DNA of 64,000 nucleotides from Ophthalmolycus amberensis (taxonomy: Eukaryota > Chordata > Actinopteri > Perciformes > Zoarcidae): the NCBI GenBank assembly GCA_024529925.1, contig JAFEUB010001061.1, positions 111,001 through 175,000 on the forward strand, read 5' to 3'. The notes under the pieces were generated by a model. It did no database searches, had not been told where the DNA came from, and saw only the letters and a list, made by a program, of their open reading frames with translations. A program made the position numbers and the translations under genes. Below, in pieces: positions 24,345 to 34,114 of the stretch (the first letter of the stretch is position 1; each line of letters starts with the position of its first letter).

Positions 24345-26065
24345 CATCTTTGTTGTACAGTGAAAATCTTTTGTCTGGCACTTATAGGCCTCGTACCTTC
24401 TTTCATTAACTTCATGAGTTACAGCTGGTGTATCAACACACCTAATGGTGTCTTACATCCAGCTGCAGAATGGCAGTGAGTGAACTGTATTACATGTGAA
24501 GGGTTAACTAGCATGAACACATATCTGTTAGTATTGCTTTTCCTAAAGAGTTTATCGTCTGCAATCCAGGAAATATTTATTAATGTCGTCTTGGCCAGTT
24601 GATAAGGTCACTTTTGTTTAAGAAATAACGTGTTTTTTTTACTTTATTTAATTCATATTACTTTATTATTAATACGGAAATATGATTCAAACGGGTGTTG
24701 CATTGTTCATTTAAAGGATGGCTTTTTACCGTTTGTGCTAATTAACTATTCATCTATACACTTTATTTCGGTCTGTGATAAATTATGGAAATATAATCAA
24801 AGTCACTTTGGCAGGTGGTGGAGGCTATTGCTTGTGTGTGACTGTAGCGGTCAGTTATTCAGGGATTTCTGCTAGAAGTCTCCACGGGTTAGAGCTACAA
24901 ACCTGCTTGCTTCGAGCTGAAATAACACCCTTTCTGGCAGATAGCCTTTAAGGGAAACTTCTCCCGTGTGCACTGTCAGTAGCTCCAGCTGTGCCGCCGT
25001 CATCAGAAACAGACGTCTCTTCACGTGACGCAACTCATGTATTTTAAAACATATTTCCTCGTTCCTCTCTCCTTGCATGGTTTCCTCCATGCATCCCTGG
25101 TGCGTGTCGATGCCTGTTCAAAATACTTACGTCAATAAATCCTCAGTCCGTCGTATATTTGTATCGTTATTAATCTGATGTCAAGTCGATTTGAGACCCG
25201 TCTGTGGATTAATACAGCCTGTGAGTTAAACATATACTGAGCTCAAACACAGCGTACAGATGACTGTCAGCTGTGGGAAGCTGTGATCCACCTTCTGTAC
25301 GCTATCCACCAAATTACTTGATGTACTAATCGTGAAACAGACATTACTAAATGCTTCACAATAACAAAACATAAACTTGGGCAAATGGGTATATAATACA
25401 GTAACCTTGTAATATATCTACAATATAGTCAAACACTGGCTGAATTTAATTCTTGCATCATTTAGACCCACCGAAAGCAAATGCCTAATTGCAATCAAAC
25501 CGTGATCATTTTAGGCGCTTTGTACCACGACCTTTGTTAATACCAGGACAGTGATAAAACATGGAGGCATCTCAAATGTGAGCAAATTGAGGCATCATAA
25601 ATTGTTTTCTGATCCCCGTAGGGGAAATAGTAGAACGTAACAGCTCTTGTAAATGCACATAACAAATACAGGAGTAGGTCAAATGTTTGTATGCTATAAT
25701 ATATAATGCATGTAGAGAAATACAAATTAAGTAATTCACTAAGACTAATTTGTGCAGTAAAAACATTCAATATAAAATTCGTGTGAATTAATACTAATTG
25801 TTGATATGAAAGTTCTGTATAGTAGCTAGACTTTCTTGACTGAAGGAAAGACAATTGTGATAAATAAGGATTGACAATCTCTTATTGGCCAAGTATGTGT
25901 ACAATTTATTACTACAAAATGATATCTTCAGTTCTGGTTGTCCTGATGTTATAGTCTGTTCCTGTCCAGTTTGAATCCAAACCACACAGTGATGGATGTG
26001 CAGACTGGATTATTGCAGTGTAAAAGTAGAGCAGCAGTTTCTGAGGCAGGTTGAACTTCCACAAC
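24345..26065. other. No gene recognised
   Basis: Mostly AT-rich. A 72-codon minus-strand frame at 24872-25090 looks compositionally exon-like but has no recognised homology or paired splice sites. Confidence 0.4.
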
Positions 26066-26071
26066 ACAATT

Positions 26072-26874
26072 TCAGGCACATGCCCGACATAAGTAGTCCT
26101 GATCCGTGGAGGGATGGCCTATGCATCCCTGGTGAAACCACAGCGTGCAGGTGGTGCACTCAATCTGAAAGTGAAAAAATATTGCCATTAGTATTTTTCT
26201 TACATTTCGTCTGGTTCACATCACTCATCCAGATTAGGATGTAAAATTAAGCTATTTTAACTTCATTAAACAGTCTTTCCTTATAATCCTGTGGCATTGT
26301 ATGAATCTCAGCTGTGTTCCTTCAGCTGCGCCAGTGTCCTCCGAAAGTGCCAAAACATGCAAGTTAGGTGAATTAAACTACACATTTTCAGTCGCTGTGG
26401 GATTGTGAGTGTTCACCCGGTGATGTTGTGGTAAGGTGCACCCCAGTCTTCCAGACAAATGTTATTCAGGATATAAATTAATCTTCTTACCCACTCGTCA
26501 ATCTCAGCTCCCCACAAGCCCGACACAGTTGGGATAGGTTATCTGTAAAAATAAGTTATTGTCTGTTAACGCCGACACAAACCACATTTATGAATACCAG
26601 AGTTATTCAGCAGAGTCACTGCGATGTCCAGCCTCAACTCCGCCACCCCCTCACTGTCCTGAATTGTTTTCTTCAATAAAATCTGCTCTGCAAGCTAAAA
26701 CGTCTAGATAAAATTAATGAGATTATTTTTATAATGACAGATGGCCACAGAGATAACCACATTGTTACCTTGCACACAAACGCGCCACATGAAGTTGCAT
26801 CCACTTGAATTGGATGATCAATTCTGGCGCATGTCCATCTCCCAACTGCTGAACACTTCTTACGGACTAGTGCT
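26072..26874 (-). pseudogene. C-terminal exons of a Ulp1/SENP-like protease with PHD finger
   Basis: Four minus-strand exons fit together. Exon 26874-26769 encodes RWTCARIDHPIQVDATSCGA and FVCK: the Q-x5-C-G active-site block of Ulp1/SENP (C48) cysteine proteases. Exon 26685-26598 (AG just upstream, GT after) encodes VAELRLDIAVTLLNNS. Exon of about 26530-26480 encodes DNLSQLCRACGE and, in another frame, EIDEW. Exon 26164-26072 encodes IECTTCTLWFHQGC and YLCRACA then stop, the second half of a PHD zinc finger (C-x2-C, W-F-H, C-x2-C). Splice signals are good at each edge. The frame change inside the third exon (near a run of four G) suggests a one-base deletion. The exons carrying the catalytic His and Asp are absent; upstream of 26990 lies unrelated C/T-rich DNA. 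Such Ulp1 plus PHD proteins recur in fish genomes; whether this is host or transposon-derived is unknown. Confidence 0.7.
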
Positions 26875-26989
26875 CTACAAAGATATCACAGATTGATTAG
26901 TTTTTACAAACATAATTCAGGATGAGATGAATGTTTGATAACAAAAACGTACTTCACAAGGACACTCTCGTCTAAGCAGTAGTAACAAG

Positions 26990-28635
26990 GATTATTATGG
27001 AGGTCGCTGCGGGTCGGAGACGGCGGCGGCCGGCTCTGGAGGTCGCTGCTGCTTCGTTCTTAATCAGGCTTTGACACCCAAGTTCTGAGACCGGACCATA
27101 TAGTCCCCGAAAGTCAACGGGCCATCGAATGTCCCTTCGCATCCTTTCCGCCTGCTGTCTCGTGGCCCTACCCCAAAGTACCCACAGGACCAGAGCTAGG
27201 GAGGGGTATTGCTAACCCCCTACCCCGCCCCCTCCCCCGCTAGATAAGCGCCTCTGTGCTCCTGGGACTTCCCCGTTTCGACTATCCCCCTCCCATTCAG
27301 GTTGGTTCTAGTTAGGGTTAGGACCTAGATCCAGATAATTTCTACTCCTTCTTCCACCCGAAATAAAGCCAAACTCTACCTACTTCTGCCCACAGAGATA
27401 AAGAGGGGTGATGTGGCTACATCTAGCACCCTCCCCATCCCTAACCCGATACTCCTCAAGTCCCAAGGAGTGACCGGGAGGGAGGTGCCTAAATTCTACT
27501 CTTTCTCCTCACCGAAATAAAGCTAACGTGCTCTGCCCTAATCGGTTAGTCGTTCCCGTCCTCCTGTCCAAGGTAATCTGTCCTATGTTGGTAAGTGTCA
27601 CCGTCTATTTTGTATATTTACATATTTAATATCCTAATTTGGAATCCCGAGAAAAACTTATTCCCCCTATTGTTTTTAAGGTTTTTCAACTAAATTGAGT
27701 TTTTAAATAATAATAACATTAAACATCTTCAGTAGTGGACCCCAGGATCATTGGATGTTTCGGCCATTATCACTAGACACCCTCACCCAAGGAAGGCCCT
27801 CCTGGGGTTGATCAAGTCCCCAGAGTGTGTATCCTACAGCCTATTGCTATTTAACCTATTGGTTTTTAATCCTGTTGCTTTTTAATCCTATTGGAGCAGT
27901 CCCCTGTGGCCTATCTTCCGATTCCTCCCTACCCGACCTAAACAAGCCCTCCGACCGTGTGTGGTCCTATATGAGGTCTGTTAAGTGCCTGAGGCTAACC
28001 CTCTAGAAAATTAGGCTACGTTTAAGGTCCCCTCGCCTTGGACCACCACTCCCCGCGTGCTGTTCCTAGAGTCGGAACCCGGGGGGGCCGTATACTTGCC
28101 ACCCTACCGACACAGACCAGTTGTTAAAACCGCTAGGTAGCCCTGGTCAGGCCGAATAAGGTCTGTAGCACCCTTGACTAATACCTTTGCCCCATACAAC
28201 GCACGAGTCCAGGTAAAGTCTACCGCCCACCACCTGCCAAAAGATAGTACGTACCTACTGGTAGTTTCTCGGGTCCGCTTCAACACTCCCCAAGTCTACC
28301 ATGTGAGTCCCTACTTCACTCGTGGTCCCCTCAATTCATTTTATTTTTATTCCACCGCTTGTTGCTATTTTTCTAGTATTCTGTCCCTCAGCCCCTCTTT
28401 CCCTTTTATACCCTTCCCGTCCTACCCCGCAACCCCTTGTTTATTTGGCTGTTTAAGCCGTCTTCTTACTAAGTTTCCTCCCTCAGGGCGGAGTTCCCCT
28501 TCTACACACTCCTTCTGGTCTAAGGTACCATATGGGCCTTCTACCCCTCCCTTTTTGTAGCCCTCATTGTTTGTACCTGTAGTTTGTTTTTCTAAAGCTT
28601 TGTAATGCCCCCCAATCGCTCCCTCCCCAGAGAAA
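26990..28635. repeat. C/T-rich block of unknown origin
   Basis: Strongly pyrimidine-rich on the plus strand, with a GC-rich start (GGAGACGGCGGCGGCCGG). A diverged internal duplication holds TTCTACTCC..CACCCGAAATAAAGC at 27340 and TTCTACTCT..CACCGAAATAAAGC at 27495. No protein is recognised on either strand. It lies on the downstream side of PLE-A, so it could be untranslated retroelement sequence. The block replaces the upstream exons of the Ulp1-like gene. Confidence 0.35.
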
Positions 28636-28980
28636 AGAGATATAAATTCAATTAAATAAAATTCAAATTACCCTCAATTAAATCCAATCAAATTTACACA
28701 AGTTAAAACTGAAATAACTCCAATCCAATTTAAACCAAATTAAATTAAGTAAAACTAACCTAATTAAAATTAGATTTAAATTAAATAAAAATAACTTCAA
28801 TCCAATTAAATTACCCTAAATTAAACCAAATTAAGTCAAATTACCTTAATTAAAATTAGATAAAATAAATTGAATTAAGTTAAAGTAAATAAACTTAAAT
28901 TAAAATAAAAACTAAATTAGATTAAATAAAATAAAATTACCTTAAAAAGTTGAAACTAAGTTAGGATTAGATTTAGGGTT
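28636..28980. repeat. A/T-rich degenerate satellite-like block
   Basis: Almost only A and T on the plus strand, built from variants of AATTAAAT, CCAAATTAAATT and TAAAACTAACC. Gradual drift suggests an old short-unit expansion. Confidence 0.75.
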
Positions 28981-29470
28981 AAGGTTAGGTAAGGGAAAAG
29001 TAGTTTTCTGCCTACCAAGGATGGGCCTAAGAGGGCCACGAGGGGCACTGGCACAAGGGGGCTGTCCTTTAAAAAGGCTTTAATAAAAACCCTGAGGACA
29101 AAAAGCAATTGAAACAATTTTATTAAAAACAGCCTGACAGCAGAGCAACCGCCAGCGGGACAGACGGAGAGGAGATGCTAAAAGGGGAGTTTTAAAAGCA
29201 GGCAAACAAGGGGACAAAGGAATAAAAGCATAATCACACACAGTAATTCCCCAACAAATATATAAATAAAAAGTATAAATAAAATTAAAACACTGATAAG
29301 TTATATAAAAAGATAATTTAACACACAACCCACATCTAAAACTTTAAAAAGATAAATAAATAAAGTAATAAGTGCTTTAAAATGTAAAAATGTGTAAAAT
29401 TATGCCAAATAACCCTATTCAAAGTCAGCCATACGATGGGGAGTCTAAAAAATGGGCCTCCTCTGCCTGT

Positions 29471-29490
29471 GGGGGGGGGGGGGGGGGGGG
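29471..29490. repeat. Poly-G tract, 20 G
   Basis: A pure run of 20 G on the plus strand, in the presumed 3' untranslated part of PLE-A. Confidence 0.9.
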
Positions 29491-29694
29491 AAGGAAAGGA
29501 CATAGGGTACGTCTCCAACATGGGAAGATTAAAATAAATAAAAAGATCAGATAAGTAAAAATATAAAAAAATAATTTAACAATAATACACAATTAAAATT
29601 AAACATGTATATAAGGGAAATACCATGGTGGAGATGTAATGGGGGTGAGAGAAGGGACGGTAGGCGAGGCTCCAATAAAAAAACAGACTGGGAG

Positions 29695-30141
29695 TTAATA
29701 TTTTTCATTTAGCCCAAGGGGGTCTGTGGTTCCCAGTCTGTGGATCCACTTCCTCTCCGCTGCTTGCCACTGTGCCGTGCTCCACTGCCTGCTGCTCTCC
29801 AGGCCCACACTTTGGAGACCATGTGAGCCATGGAGTTTAAAATGTGCATATAGGACGCTCGTGCCATTCCCACTATTGATCATATAAAAATGCTGCTTAG
29901 TTCTAAGATGCAGCTCATTCTTTGTCTCCCCCACGTATAGTTTGTGGCAGGCCCCGCATCTGAGAGCATAAACCACATTGGAAGCTGTGGGTGGCAGGGC
30001 CTGCCCCAAGTTAAAACCGAGTCTGCTCTGGGGGTTAAAAACGTGGGGGAGACGCATAAAACCGATCTCCGAGCCTCGAAGCGCCTCCCTCCTGGTCTCT
30101 TTCTTGTTGAGGTCAGTGTGGACCAGGATGTCTTTAAGATT
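29695..30141 (-). pseudogene. PLE-A linker and GIY-YIG endonuclease domain
   Basis: This is the authentic PLE part of the chimeric frame: linker residues after NLKDILVH, the CGAC (CxxC) next to LYVGET, and the C-terminal tail to a TAA-type stop at 29695. No lesion is visible inside this segment. The order RT then GIY-YIG is the standard PLE order. Confidence 0.88.
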
Positions 30142-30999
30142 AGGGGGAATAGCGAAAGTACAGGCAGAAGGAACCAAGCTGGAAGGTGCACAGGATCCTG
30201 CGGGAGTAGGGAGGAAAGGCTCCTTCTCGTTCTCTCTTCTCTTCTTCCTCGTCTTTTCTTCTCTTCTGGTATTTGGGCAAGGGGGGGGGGGGGGGGGGGG
30301 GCTACCGTCCCTGGGCCGGCGGCGGGGCCGTATGGCGGCCGGTTTGGGGGGAGGCGCCGTGGTGCCGAGAGGCAGAGGATGGCCTGGTTGGAAAGTAGGA
30401 AAAGAGGAGGTGGGAACTGGCATCCCGGTGCCAGGAAACTGCGTGGTAGGAAAAGGGGGATAGGGGGGGAGGACAGGGGAGAAGGAACCCGGTGCCGGGG
30501 TGGGGAGCAGAGGGAGAGGCATGTGTGGCGGGGAACGTGGGATAGGGGGGGGGGGGGGGACGGCGGAGAGGGAGCCTGACAACCCGGTGCCAGGGATGTG
30601 TGTAGAAGAAAAGGCATGTGTGGTAGGAAGAGTGGGATAGGGGGGAGGGACACGGGAGAGAAAACCCGGCAGCCCGGTGCCGGGGTGGGGAGCAGAGGAA
30701 GTGTGGTGAGAGGGGATAGTGAAAGTACAGGCAGAAGGAACACAGCTGGAAGGAGCAGAAGGATCCTGCGGGAATAGGGAGGAGGGGAGAGGTGGCAATC
30801 CGGAGCGGCCATGAATCCGGGGGTTTGCTCGGGATGGAGGAGAGGGACACCGTGAAACTGGCAACCTGGAACGGCGAGGCCGGCGGGGCGGGGCTTGGTG
30901 GTGCGTGGTTGCGTCACTGACGGAGCGCCCGTGTGTTTCAGCTGGGGAGTCGGTCGCTGCGTGGCGAGACACCGTGGCGGCGGAGAGGAGTTGGAACAA
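29695..30999 (-). CDS. Chimeric frame: proline-rich repeats fused to PLE-A GIY-YIG endonuclease
   Basis: A 434-codon open frame without a good ATG; it is open further upstream to about 31268. Residues 1-286 are insert-derived Pro/Ser-rich sequence, including P runs from the poly-G tracts. From residue 287 the text is PLE: NLKDILVHTDL, then FMRLPHVFNPQSRLGFNL, then SNVVYALRCGACHKLYVGET and LHLRTKQH. This is a GIY-YIG nuclease core (VVY..LYVG, then R, then H) with a preceding CxxC, as in endonuclease-bearing PLEs, where it nicks target DNA. A W-rich tail, RKWIHRLGTTDPLGLNEKY, ends the protein at 29695. Whether the fusion is ever translated is unknown. Confidence 0.6.
   Translation of the reverse strand: MFQLLSAATVSRHAATDSPAETHGRSVSDATTHHQAPPRRPRRSRLPVSRCPSPPSRANPRIHGRSGLPPLPSSLFPQDPSAPSSCVPSACTFTIPSHHTSSAPHPGTGLPGFLSRVPPPYPTLPTTHAFSSTHIPGTGLSGSLSAVPPPPPIPRSPPHMPLPLLPTPAPGSFSPVLPPYPPFPTTQFPGTGMPVPTSSFPTFQPGHPLPLGTTAPPPKPAAIRPRRRPRDGSPPPPPPPCPNTRREEKTRKKRRENEKEPFLPTPAGSCAPSSLVPSACTFAIPPNLKDILVHTDLNKKETRREALRGSEIGFMRLPHVFNPQSRLGFNLGQALPPTASNVVYALRCGACHKLYVGETKNELHLRTKQHFYMINSGNGTSVLYAHFKLHGSHGLQSVGLESSRQWSTAQWQAAERKWIHRLGTTDPLGLNEKY
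30281..30301. repeat. Poly-G tract, 21 G
   Basis: A pure G run on the plus strand. On the minus strand it encodes a poly-proline stretch of the chimeric frame. Confidence 0.9.
30420..30790 (-). repeat. Proline-rich minisatellite-like repeats
   Basis: Units around CCCGGTGCCGGGGTGGGGAG, GGAACCCGGTGCC and GGCAGCCCGGTGCC recur with GGATAGGGGG blocks. On the minus strand each yields a PGTG-type peptide followed by a P-rich stretch. A longer duplication links 30140-30215 and 30715-30785 (both contain GTACAGGCAGAAGGAAC and GGATCCTGCGGGA). Confidence 0.65.
30545..30559. repeat. Poly-G tract, 15 G
   Basis: A G run inside the proline-rich repeat region; it codes poly-Pro on the minus strand. Confidence 0.85.
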
Positions 31000-31640
31000 T
31001 TTCGCTTTCTTGTCGCGGAGCTTGTGTGTGATCCCCTTCTCCTGCAGCGCCGTTAGCAGGCGCGCTACGGTCCAGGCGGCGAACCTGGCCGGTTCTGTTC
31101 CGCTGGGAGATCCGGTCGGGGCGCGCGCGCCGTGGCGGCGGCTTCGAGCGCGACGTACGGGGAAGCTGGAGCCGATGGAAGCCGGGCTGTCGGAGGTTTG
31201 TGCCTGAGCGCTGCGCCCGGAACTAGCGGAAGAAGAGGGGGAAGACGTCCGCCTCCGTGGCCGGCGTTACGGGGGCGGCGGATCGCCGTCTGCTGCGGAG
31301 TTTTGCCGGGGCGTGACGTGGCTCGCTGGAAGATGACGGTCGGTCTGGGTCCCCGTACTGGCGGATTGCCCGGAGGGAGGGAATCCGTTCGATGGATGTG
31401 GCTGGTCGGCGGGTTCGGCTGCGTTGGGCCGCCTGGGCGATCTCGGAGGCGATCGATGGTGTCTGGAAGCCCTGCCTCGGTGGGGTGCGTCCCCGGGATG
31501 TGCGGGCGGCGGCTGGGGGGGCGAGCTGTTCGTCGTCGTCGGAAGGCCCGTCATCGGAAGGCCCGGTTGGTAGCAGGTCCATGCCGGCGAGGTAAGGAAT
31601 ATCCCTTTCCTGTTCTGCGGTTTGCTTCTGTTCTGCGTAT

Positions 31641-31839
31641 TTTATTTCTGCGAAAGGCGGAGATCACACGGCTGTCCTCCAGGGCGGCACAGTGTTCCCT
31701 CGTCCCCTGAAAATTGCTCTTAACGGTCTTGAGTAGGTTATGGGTACCCTCTGAGAAGGTTAAAATCAAGGGGACGAGGGACTGGGCAGGCAGTGGTGGG
31801 GTGTCGGTGCCGCCTCTGAAGGTGTCGGCGACCTCCGCC
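31641..31839 (-). pseudogene. PLE-A RT C-terminal (thumb) segment beyond the Harbinger
   Basis: KAEVADTFRGGTDTPPLPAQ, then LVPLILTFSEGTHNLLKTV and SRVISAFRRNK continue the RT after the Harbinger, in the same frame. The V-P-L-I-L-T-F and AFRRNK boxes are typical of PLE RT ends. FRRNK stops at 31641, where the 1.5-kb insert begins; the expected next residues NLKDILVH occur at 30141. Confidence 0.85.
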
Positions 31840-31842
31840 TTA

Positions 31843-31859
31843 TGCCATGTCCACACTTG
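31843..31859 (+). repeat. Harbinger left terminal inverted repeat
   Basis: TGCCATGTCCACACTTG directly follows the TTA target site. It pairs with 35661-35677 with three differences in 17 bases. Confidence 0.85.
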
Positions 31860-32149
31860 TCCACTTTTCCTACGTTTACACTGAGCAGCCACACGACGCC
31901 GGAGTTTTGGAGCAGCCTTAACGGAGGAACCTGAAAACTCCGCCGAGGTTGGAGGTATTTGAGAACCCCGGGGTTTTGGTTCAGTGTAGACGTTGGATAC
32001 GGATGTCTGTTAGAAAAAAATGAGCCCACACCCGTGCTCGCTACTGGATTGGTTATTACCAGCCATGACGTCTCCGTCCCTGACTCGTCACACTCACTAT
32101 CACGTGACCCGTACCCGGAAGAAAACAAAACAGCCAGCGGCCAGCTGCG

Positions 32150-33421
32150 ATGCATTCCAACATGGATAACGAATGGCAAGCCTTGCTTGCTTTGTTGTCT
32201 GTAGTAGCAGCTATCGTAGAGTTAAATTCGTCATTTTACAATGCTTACAATGCTGCTGATGCCTACATGCGAAGGAGGCGAGCTGTTCTTCAAGCGATGA
32301 GCGGCAATTCCCGAGACCAGCGACGCTATCAGCCGTACATGGAGCGCCGGTTTTGGGTGAGACCAGGAAGAACGAGCGCCTGGTGGAATAATTTCATCAA
32401 TGAAGTTATGATTCCCGAAGAATGGCGAGAAAACTTCCGAATGTCCAGATCGGCATTGATCAACCTTAGCGAAATGTTACGTCCGCATGTGGAGGGAGCA
32501 ACAACCACGATGAGGGCGCCCGTGGATGTACTTACAAAGGTAGCGTGCACGTTGTATTACCTGAGTGACGAGGGCAGACTCCGGAAAACCGCTAATGCAT
32601 TTGGACTATCTCGACAAGTTGTTTCAGTCATCATCCGACACGTCTGTAGGGCCATCACCGTCTTCCTGGGTCCCAAGTACATCCAGAATCCGAGTACCGA
32701 GCCCGAAGTGAGGGACCTTGTGGTCAACTTCTTCCAAACACACGGTATGCCACAATGCTTGGGGACCATTGACTGTACACATATCGAAGTGAAACAACCA
32801 CGTGCCAACTCTACAGACTACATCAACAGAAAGGGGAAACATTCTTTGAATGTACAGGCCGTGTGTGACTACAAATACTGTTTCATGGACGTTGTTGTGA
32901 AATGGCCGGGAAGTGTTCACGACGCGCGTATATTTGCCAACTCGAAATTTAGTTGTGACCTAAAAGATGGAGTGATTCCCCCATGCCCTAAAGAATTGAT
33001 AGAGGGCGAAGATGCTGTCCCTGTTTTCCTGCTGGGTGACCCAGCTTATCCCCTGATGCCGTATCTCATGAAGGAATACCCCAATGGCGGAGCTACGCCG
33101 CAGGAGCAGTATTATGGACTATCACTTTGCAAGGCACGCATGGTGATTGAATGTTCATTCGGACGTTTGAAGGCAAGATTTGCAGCTTTAAGGAGAGCAA
33201 TGGACATAAACATGGCGGACCTTCCCTTTGTCATCTATGCTTGTTTTGTGCTCCACAACTATTGTGAGGTTCACAAAGAAACTGTTAGCGAACAATGCAT
33301 AAATGCTGCTCTGCAGTACGAGAGGGACTTCCAGCCACTGAGCAGAGCCACGAGGGCGGACAACAACGAAACCGAGGGGAAGCGCGTTAGACGTGTGCTA
33401 ACCACATTTCTTGACCCATAA
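32150..33421 (+). CDS. PIF/Harbinger DDE transposase
   Basis: Intact 423-residue frame. It cuts and joins transposon ends in the nucleus, together with the Myb-like partner. A helix-turn-helix-like segment lies at about residues 142-165 (TANAFGLSRQVVSVI). The DDE_Tnp_4 nuclease core has D208 in GTIDCTHIEV, D297 in LLGDPAYPLM and E334 in MVIECSFGRLKARF. The motif order and spacing fit PIF transposases and their domesticated relative HARBI1 (about 350 residues). The chosen ATG at 32150 begins MHSNMDNEW; an ATG at 32162 would lose only four residues. No stop or frameshift is seen. A polyA signal (AATAAA) lies near 33828. The gene converges on the Myb gene inside the same terminal repeats. Confidence 0.95.
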   Translation: MHSNMDNEWQALLALLSVVAAIVELNSSFYNAYNAADAYMRRRRAVLQAMSGNSRDQRRYQPYMERRFWVRPGRTSAWWNNFINEVMIPEEWRENFRMSRSALINLSEMLRPHVEGATTTMRAPVDVLTKVACTLYYLSDEGRLRKTANAFGLSRQVVSVIIRHVCRAITVFLGPKYIQNPSTEPEVRDLVVNFFQTHGMPQCLGTIDCTHIEVKQPRANSTDYINRKGKHSLNVQAVCDYKYCFMDVVVKWPGSVHDARIFANSKFSCDLKDGVIPPCPKELIEGEDAVPVFLLGDPAYPLMPYLMKEYPNGGATPQEQYYGLSLCKARMVIECSFGRLKARFAALRRAMDINMADLPFVIYACFVLHNYCEVHKETVSEQCINAALQYERDFQPLSRATRADNNETEGKRVRRVLTTFLDP

Positions 33422-33664
33422 CATTGTAAAACTTGGATTTGCTTGTTATGAATGCTTTTTTTTAGCTTAAGTTTCATCTCTGTCCTGAGTCTGATGTGCA
33501 AAAGAGGGGCCTGGAGAGTACAGTGATACAGCACAAACCCTGATTATCTGCTGCAACCTGGCTGAACCTCATATTACACCATGAAAGTGCATCAGTCTTT
33601 TTTTTATTGTTTACTTTATCTTAACGTATGATCAAAGAACATACACCAGGTTTGTAGGTTGCAG

Positions 33665-33796
33665 ATGTTTGATTTTTAACTTTTCATTTTTTTAAAGTCT
33701 TGTGTGATAATAACCGTGCATTGGAGTATCATGTTTGATTTTTAACTTTTCATTTTTTTAAAGTCTTGTGTGATAATAACCGTACATTGGAGTATC
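33665..33796 (+). repeat. 66-bp tandem duplication in transposase 3' region
   Basis: Two adjacent 66-bp units (33665-33730 and 33731-33796), starting ATGTTTGATTTTTAACTTTT, differ at one visible base (CCGTGCATTG versus CCGTACATTG). Confidence 0.9.
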
Positions 33797-34020
33797 TTAG
33801 TTGGTGGTTTGTGTGTGTAAATGGTGAAATAAAAAAACTAAATTCATCTCTGCTTCAGTGAATGTGTTGGAAAGAGTCAGATCTCAGGTTTTGTATCAAA
33901 GGACCTTTTATTACAATAGAAAATAAACACTCAAGACAAGTCAAACAGTAACATAATAAGTATAACAAAAAAATAACTAAAGTCAAGTAAACAGGTGTGC
34001 AAACCTTGCAAAACAAATTA

Positions 34021-34110
34021 AGTAGAAAACAAATGCGTAAAAGTGCAACTTGTGCAACTAAGTAAACAAAAAGTAGAAAACAAATGCGTAAAAGTGCAAC
34101 TTGTGCAACA
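34021..34110. repeat. Tandem duplication near the Myb gene 3' end
   Basis: AGTAGAAAACAAATGCGTAA, with the following AAGTGCAACTTGTGCAAC, occurs at 34021-34058 and again at 34072-34109. Confidence 0.9.
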
Positions 34111-34114
34111 AAGT

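Larger units (their letters stand above)
30142..31640 (-). other. 1.5-kb GC-rich insert with SAP-like segment and proline-rich repeats
   Basis: This 1,499-base segment lies exactly between FRRNK and NLKDILVH of PLE-A. On the minus strand it has an ATG frame (MDLLPTGPSD, 31582-31223). A second frame, open from about 31268, begins with Ser-rich text, then RFAAWTVARLLTALQEKGIT followed by HKLRDKKAKLFQLLSA, which looks like a SAP helix-extended-loop-helix motif. Then come some 240 Pro/Ser-rich residues with repeats around PGTGLP, PGTGMP, PSACTFTIP and PSACTFAIP. The last copy (PSACTFAIP) runs in frame into the PLE. There is no GT at the start of the insert, so an ordinary intron is unlikely. I see no clear terminal repeats. 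It may be the 5' (gag-like) part of another retroelement. Confidence 0.55.

Noticed and set aside
24872..25090. 72-codon minus-strand frame as an exon of the Ulp1-like gene
   Set aside because: The Ulp1-like gene ends with a stop at 26072, upstream of this frame; no link can be shown.
29944..30579. 211-codon plus-strand frame, Gly/Arg-rich
   Set aside because: It is the antisense of the PLE-A proline-rich and endonuclease region; composition comes from the G tracts.
31132..31710. 192-codon plus-strand frame, Arg/Gly-rich
   Set aside because: A GC-rich shadow of the minus-strand insert in PLE-A; no family resemblance.
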